A stretch of 64,000 nucleotides of DNA from Streptomyces lavendulae subsp. lavendulae (lineage in GTDB: Bacteria; Actinomycetota; Actinomycetes; Streptomycetales; Streptomycetaceae): the NCBI RefSeq assembly GCF_002803845.1, contig NZ_CP024985.1, positions 7,203,501 through 7,267,500 on the forward strand. Direction: 5' to 3'. Positions 59,593-64,000 of the stretch are shown in pieces (the stretch's first letter is position 1; each line of letters starts with the position of its first letter). The notes under the pieces were generated by a model. That model was not told the origin of the DNA. It made no database searches and saw only the letters and a program-made list of their open reading frames with translations. A program made the position numbers and the translations under genes.

Positions 59593-60399
59593 TCAGGCGG
59601 CGGCGTAGGGCCCCTGAGCGGCCTTCACGTTCTGCAGGGACGTCAGCCGGAGCACGAAGACGATGCCGAGCGCGGCCGCGGCCACCGTGGTCACACCGGC
59701 GAACGCGCCCAGGGCGGACGCGGTCCGCAGGGCCTCGGGGGTCTGCGCCCGGCTGCCGAGCAGCGTGGCCGTCGTGTCGAGGACCCGGCAGAGGACCCAG
59801 AGGATCCACCACGAGGTCAGCGGCACCGTGGAGACCCGCCGGAAGGAGCCGTCCGGCCCCAGCTGCACGCTCGCCGCCCAGGTCTGCGCCGCGACCCGGT
59901 AGGGCAGGAAGAGGTTCCCGAAGGGGATGAACCAGGACCCCACGGCCCAGCCCGCGGACCCGGTGAAGGCACCCGGGTTGAAGATCCCGCCGTTGGTCCG
60001 CACGCGGTGGAACCAGATGACGAAGACGACCGCCGTGGCCAGCAGCGTCAGGCTCTGGAAGCCGCCGGTGAGGCTGGTGAGCAGGTCCGCGCCTTCGAGG
60101 GTGTCCTGCTCCACCGAGAAGGGGGCGGCCTGTACGTCCTTCATCAGCGACCAGGTGTACAGGTCGGCGGCGGACCCCAGCAGGGCGGCCAGGGCCGCAG
60201 CGCAGAGCAGCACCGTGACGGCCGTCGCCAGCCCCCGCGGGGAACGCAGCACGGGGGCGGCCGGCTGCCCGTAGGGCGGCTGGCCGTACGGCGGCTGCCC
60301 GTACGGGGCCTGTCCGTGGGGCGGCTGACCGTACGGCGGCTGTCCGTACGGCGGCGGGCCGGGCGGAGGCGGCGGTGAGCCGGGCGCGCTGAAGGACAT
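59593..60399 (-). CDS. DUF4328-like membrane protein
   Basis: In this 268-residue protein the N-terminal 45 residues are a Pro/Gly/Tyr/Gln tail with about five imperfect YGQPP units. Then come four to five hydrophobic segments with LTLLATAVVFVIWFHRVRTN, WAVGSWFIPFGNLFLPYRVAAQTW (a charged aromatic patch characteristic of the DUF4328 family) and STVPLTSWWILWVLCRVLD. The function is unknown. It starts 137 bp downstream of the modBC stop on the same strand, with its own upstream region. Confidence 0.75.
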   Translation of the reverse strand: MSFSAPGSPPPPPGPPPYGQPPYGQPPHGQAPYGQPPYGQPPYGQPAAPVLRSPRGLATAVTVLLCAAALAALLGSAADLYTWSLMKDVQAAPFSVEQDTLEGADLLTSLTGGFQSLTLLATAVVFVIWFHRVRTNGGIFNPGAFTGSAGWAVGSWFIPFGNLFLPYRVAAQTWAASVQLGPDGSFRRVSTVPLTSWWILWVLCRVLDTTATLLGSRAQTPEALRTASALGAFAGVTTVAAAALGIVFVLRLTSLQNVKAAQGPYAAA

Positions 60400-60535
60400 G
60401 ACGGAGGACCCCCCACGGGTACGGAAGACGGCTGGAGCGGGCCGGCCTGCTGACGGGCCGCCCGGGCAGGGTCGAACATATGCCAGCCCGTCTTCCGCGT
60501 CCAAAGGGATGCGGAAGGGCCCCGGCAGGCTGTCC

Positions 60536-62488
<1,953 letters not shown>

Positions 62489-62548
62489 GGGGTTCCTGCT
62501 CGAAGCGGCGGCGGTGGGCACCGGGGGCGCGGAAGGAGGATACGGACG

Positions 62549-62585
62549 AGGGGGCTGCCCGTCCCCCCGGACCGGGCAGCCCCCT
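62549..62585 (-). terminator. 13-bp hairpin between modA and modBC
   Basis: AGGGGGCTGCCCG and CGGGCAGCCCCCT pair perfectly over 13 bp with an 11-nt loop. No T-run follows on the minus strand. It lies in the 112-bp gap between modA and modBC and could attenuate modBC relative to modA or stabilise the modA mRNA end. Confidence 0.5.
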
Positions 62586-62600
62586 GGAACCTGTGGCGGG

Positions 62601-63431
62601 TTACGCCTTCTGGAAGCCGGCGTCCTGGAGGATCTTCTGCGCCTCCGGGGTGCTCAGCCAGGCCACGAACGCGGCCGCGGCCTCGCTGTTCTTGGACTGC
62701 TTGAGCGTGGCGGCCGGGTAGGAGGCCACGGCGTTCTGGTCGTCCGGGATGTCGACGGTGACGACCTTGTCGCCGGACTTCGCGGAGTCCGTCTTGTAGA
62801 CGAGACCGGCGTCGGCCTCGCCCAGCTCGACCTTGGACAGGACCGCGCGGACGTTCGCCTCCTGGGAGACCGGCTTCACCTCGATCTTCTGGGCGTCGAG
62901 GATTTGCTTGGAGTAGCGGCCGACGGGGACCTCGGGAGCCGCCAGGACGACCTTGATCTTGGAGTCGGCGAGGTCCTTCAGCTCGTCGATCTTGAACGGG
63001 TTGCCCTTGCCCGCCGCGATGACGAGACGGTTCTTCGCGATGACGAGACGGTTCTTCGCGATGACGGTGGCGTCGTTGGTCTCGCCCTTGAGGCCGTCCA
63101 TCGTCTTGGTGTCGGCGGTGACCAGGGCGTCGGCCGGGGCGCCCTGCTTGACCTGCGCGGCCAGCTCCTGCGAACCGGCGAAGGAGAAGGTGACCTTCGT
63201 CCCGGGGTGGGACTTCTGGTACGCCTCACCGGCGGTCTTGAAGACGTCGGTGAGGGAGGAGGCCGCGAGGACCGTGAGGTTCACGGCCTTGGGCGAGGCC
63301 GGGGCCGGGGCGGACGCGGAGCTCGCGGCGTCGTCCTTCTTCTCCGCGTCGCTGCCACAGGCGGACAGCGGGACGAGCAGGGCGGCGGTCAGCGCCGCGG
63401 CGGCGGCACGGCGGTTCAGGATCGCGGACAT
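62601..63431 (-). CDS. modA: Molybdate-binding lipoprotein ModA with a 7-residue internal duplication
   Basis: This 276-residue protein has a signal peptide with a lipobox, LVPLSAC (Cys about 25), so it is membrane-anchored. The binding domain has VNLTVLAASSLTDVFKTAGEAY, FSFAGSQELAAQVKQGAPADALVTAD and GRYSKQILD, typical of ModA, whose Ser/Ala/Val and Tyr residues bind the oxyanion. Residues 125-141 read VIAKNRLVIAKNRLVIA: a heptad VIAKNRL occurs twice in tandem, encoded by an exact 21-bp direct repeat (63016-63057). Homologues normally have one copy, so this is an in-frame duplication near the ligand cleft or a local assembly artefact. GAGGAG precedes ATG 63431. Confidence 0.9.
   Translation of the reverse strand: MSAILNRRAAAAALTAALLVPLSACGSDAEKKDDAASSASAPAPASPKAVNLTVLAASSLTDVFKTAGEAYQKSHPGTKVTFSFAGSQELAAQVKQGAPADALVTADTKTMDGLKGETNDATVIAKNRLVIAKNRLVIAAGKGNPFKIDELKDLADSKIKVVLAAPEVPVGRYSKQILDAQKIEVKPVSQEANVRAVLSKVELGEADAGLVYKTDSAKSGDKVVTVDIPDDQNAVASYPAATLKQSKNSEAAAAFVAWLSTPEAQKILQDAGFQKA
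63016..63057. repeat. Exact tandem 21-bp duplication inside modA
   Basis: GCGATGACGAGACGGTTCTT plus one further base repeats exactly at 63016-63036 and 63037-63057, followed by a partial third unit (GCGATGACG). It preserves the frame and duplicates seven residues. Confidence 0.95.
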
Positions 63432-63571
63432 GGAAGGGCTCCTCGGTCGGGTCGGCGGCCGGCCGGGGGCCGGACCGCGTGGTGGTGACCCGCGCCGGTG
63501 ACGGGCGGAGCGGGTGGGGACGGGCGGACGGGAAAGCGGTGCGGCTGCTGGATCGGGCGGATCGGGTGGTA

Positions 63572-63967
63572 TCAGGCGCGGTCGATGTGCACGCTGGTGG
63601 ACTTCACGCGGGCGGTGGCCTGCATGCCGACCTCCAGGCCCAGTTCCTCGACGGCCTCGCGGGTGAGCAGGGAGACCAGGCGGTGGGGACCGGCCTGGAT
63701 CTCGACCTGGGCGGCCACGTCGCCGAGCTTGACGGCGGTGACGATCCCGGGGAACGCGTTGCGCGCGGAGGTGTAGGGCTCTCCGTCCTCGGCGTGGGCG
63801 CCCTGCCCCACCTCGACGGAGAAGGCCGCCAGGTCACGGCCGTTGATCAGGCGACGGCCGCCCTCGTCGCGATGGGTCGCGACCCGGCCTGCGTCGGCCC
63901 AGCGGCGCGCCGTGTCCGGGCTGACGCCCAGCAGACGTGCCGCCTGTCCGATGGTGTAGGACTGCAT
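63572..63967 (-). CDS. Helix-turn-helix / molybdopterin-binding (Mop) regulator
   Basis: In this 131-residue protein residues 1-50 are a MerR/excisionase-like HTH (SYTIGQAARLLGVSPDTARRWADAGRV and a wing with GRRLINGRDLAAF). Residues 65-131 are a Mop/TOBE domain (SARNAFPGIVTAVKLGDVAAQVEIQAG, LTREAVEELGLEVGMQATARVKSTSVHI), which binds molybdate. Such proteins sense molybdate and regulate mod genes. ATG 63967 is likely leaderless: TACCTT lies 7 nt upstream on the minus strand. It is directly upstream of modA-modBC (140-bp gap), so it could regulate that operon. Confidence 0.85.
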   Translation of the reverse strand: MQSYTIGQAARLLGVSPDTARRWADAGRVATHRDEGGRRLINGRDLAAFSVEVGQGAHAEDGEPYTSARNAFPGIVTAVKLGDVAAQVEIQAGPHRLVSLLTREAVEELGLEVGMQATARVKSTSVHIDRA

Positions 63968-63974
63968 GGGCGAC

Positions 63975-63980
63975 AAGGTA
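63975..63980 (-). promoter_or_regulatory. -10 box of the HTH-Mop gene, leaderless
   Basis: Minus-strand TACCTT at 63980-63975 ends 7 nt before the ATG at 63967. The -35 region falls at the window edge and cannot be judged. Confidence 0.4.
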
Positions 63981-64000
63981 GGGGCAGTTCTGGCGCATTT

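Overview
The window is a 64 kb stretch of an actinomycete chromosome, almost certainly Streptomyces or a close relative. The evidence is very high GC throughout, strong GC bias at third codon positions, many GTG starts, several promoters whose -10 box lies 6-7 nt before the start codon (leaderless mRNAs), and lineage-typical families: a streptophobe-type membrane protein, DUF6643-, DUF6777- and DUF4328-like proteins, an F420/deazaflavin-dependent protein, a mycothiol-dependent isomerase-like protein, HATPase/SpoIIE regulators, an HpnB-type glycosyltransferase and a fused ModBC. I see no tRNA, rRNA, IS element, prophage, integrase or CRISPR array. It reads as chromosomal core or near-core sequence, not a mobile island.

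Layout. 1-4.7 kb: the end of a thioredoxin-like gene; a 26-residue cysteine-type leader peptide before a flavin reductase; etfB-etfA with a strong terminator; a HpcH/CitE-like aldolase. 4.7-10.9 kb: a LacI regulator; a TmrB-like ATPase fused to a Nudix domain; a methyltransferase-MFS pair (GTGA overlap) divergent from an XRE-cupin regulator across a clean palindrome; a metallo-beta-lactamase-fold hydrolase. 11-20 kb: an M20 dipeptidase, a geranylgeranyl-reductase-like flavoprotein, a small secreted four-Cys protein, an F420-type protein divergent from a TetR regulator across duplicated operators, a secreted spherulin-4 protein, and a LysR / acyl-CoA synthetase pair. 20-27 kb: SGNH hydrolase, mycothiol-type isomerase, AlkB, ROK regulator, RsbW-like ATPase, a PLP cysteine-metabolism enzyme, SRPBCC. 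27-34.5 kb: a large membrane hydrolase, a beta-helix/AAA+ fusion, an Rv1733c-like protein, MOSC and DUF6643-like proteins.

34.8-43.4 kb: HpnB-like glycosyltransferase, Asp/Glu-racemase-like protein, a membrane protein ending in a Gly/Cys tail, an ADP-ribosylglycohydrolase, a small membrane protein, apolipoprotein N-acyltransferase, Nudix, secreted serine protease. 43.6-50.5 kb: a GNAT-AAA+ fusion, a membrane Ser/Thr kinase coupled to a small membrane protein, a Tm-1-like protein, Nudix and a cation-diffusion-facilitator transporter. 50.6-59.6 kb: a signalling cluster of FHA-FHA-ABC exporter, SH3-like protein, soluble kinase, streptophobe membrane protein, DUF6777-like protein, and a PAS-GAF-SpoIIE-HATPase phosphatase. 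59.6-64 kb: a DUF4328-like protein and the molybdate locus (HTH-Mop regulator, modA, modBC fusion).

The most interesting candidates are the beta-helix/AAA+ fusion overlapping a membrane hydrolase, the GNAT-AAA+ fusion, the TmrB-Nudix fusion, the kinase-FHA-exporter locus, the duplicated TetR operators, the XRE-cupin palindrome, and an exact in-frame 21-bp duplication inside modA. All functional calls come from reading the sequence; no database search was run.
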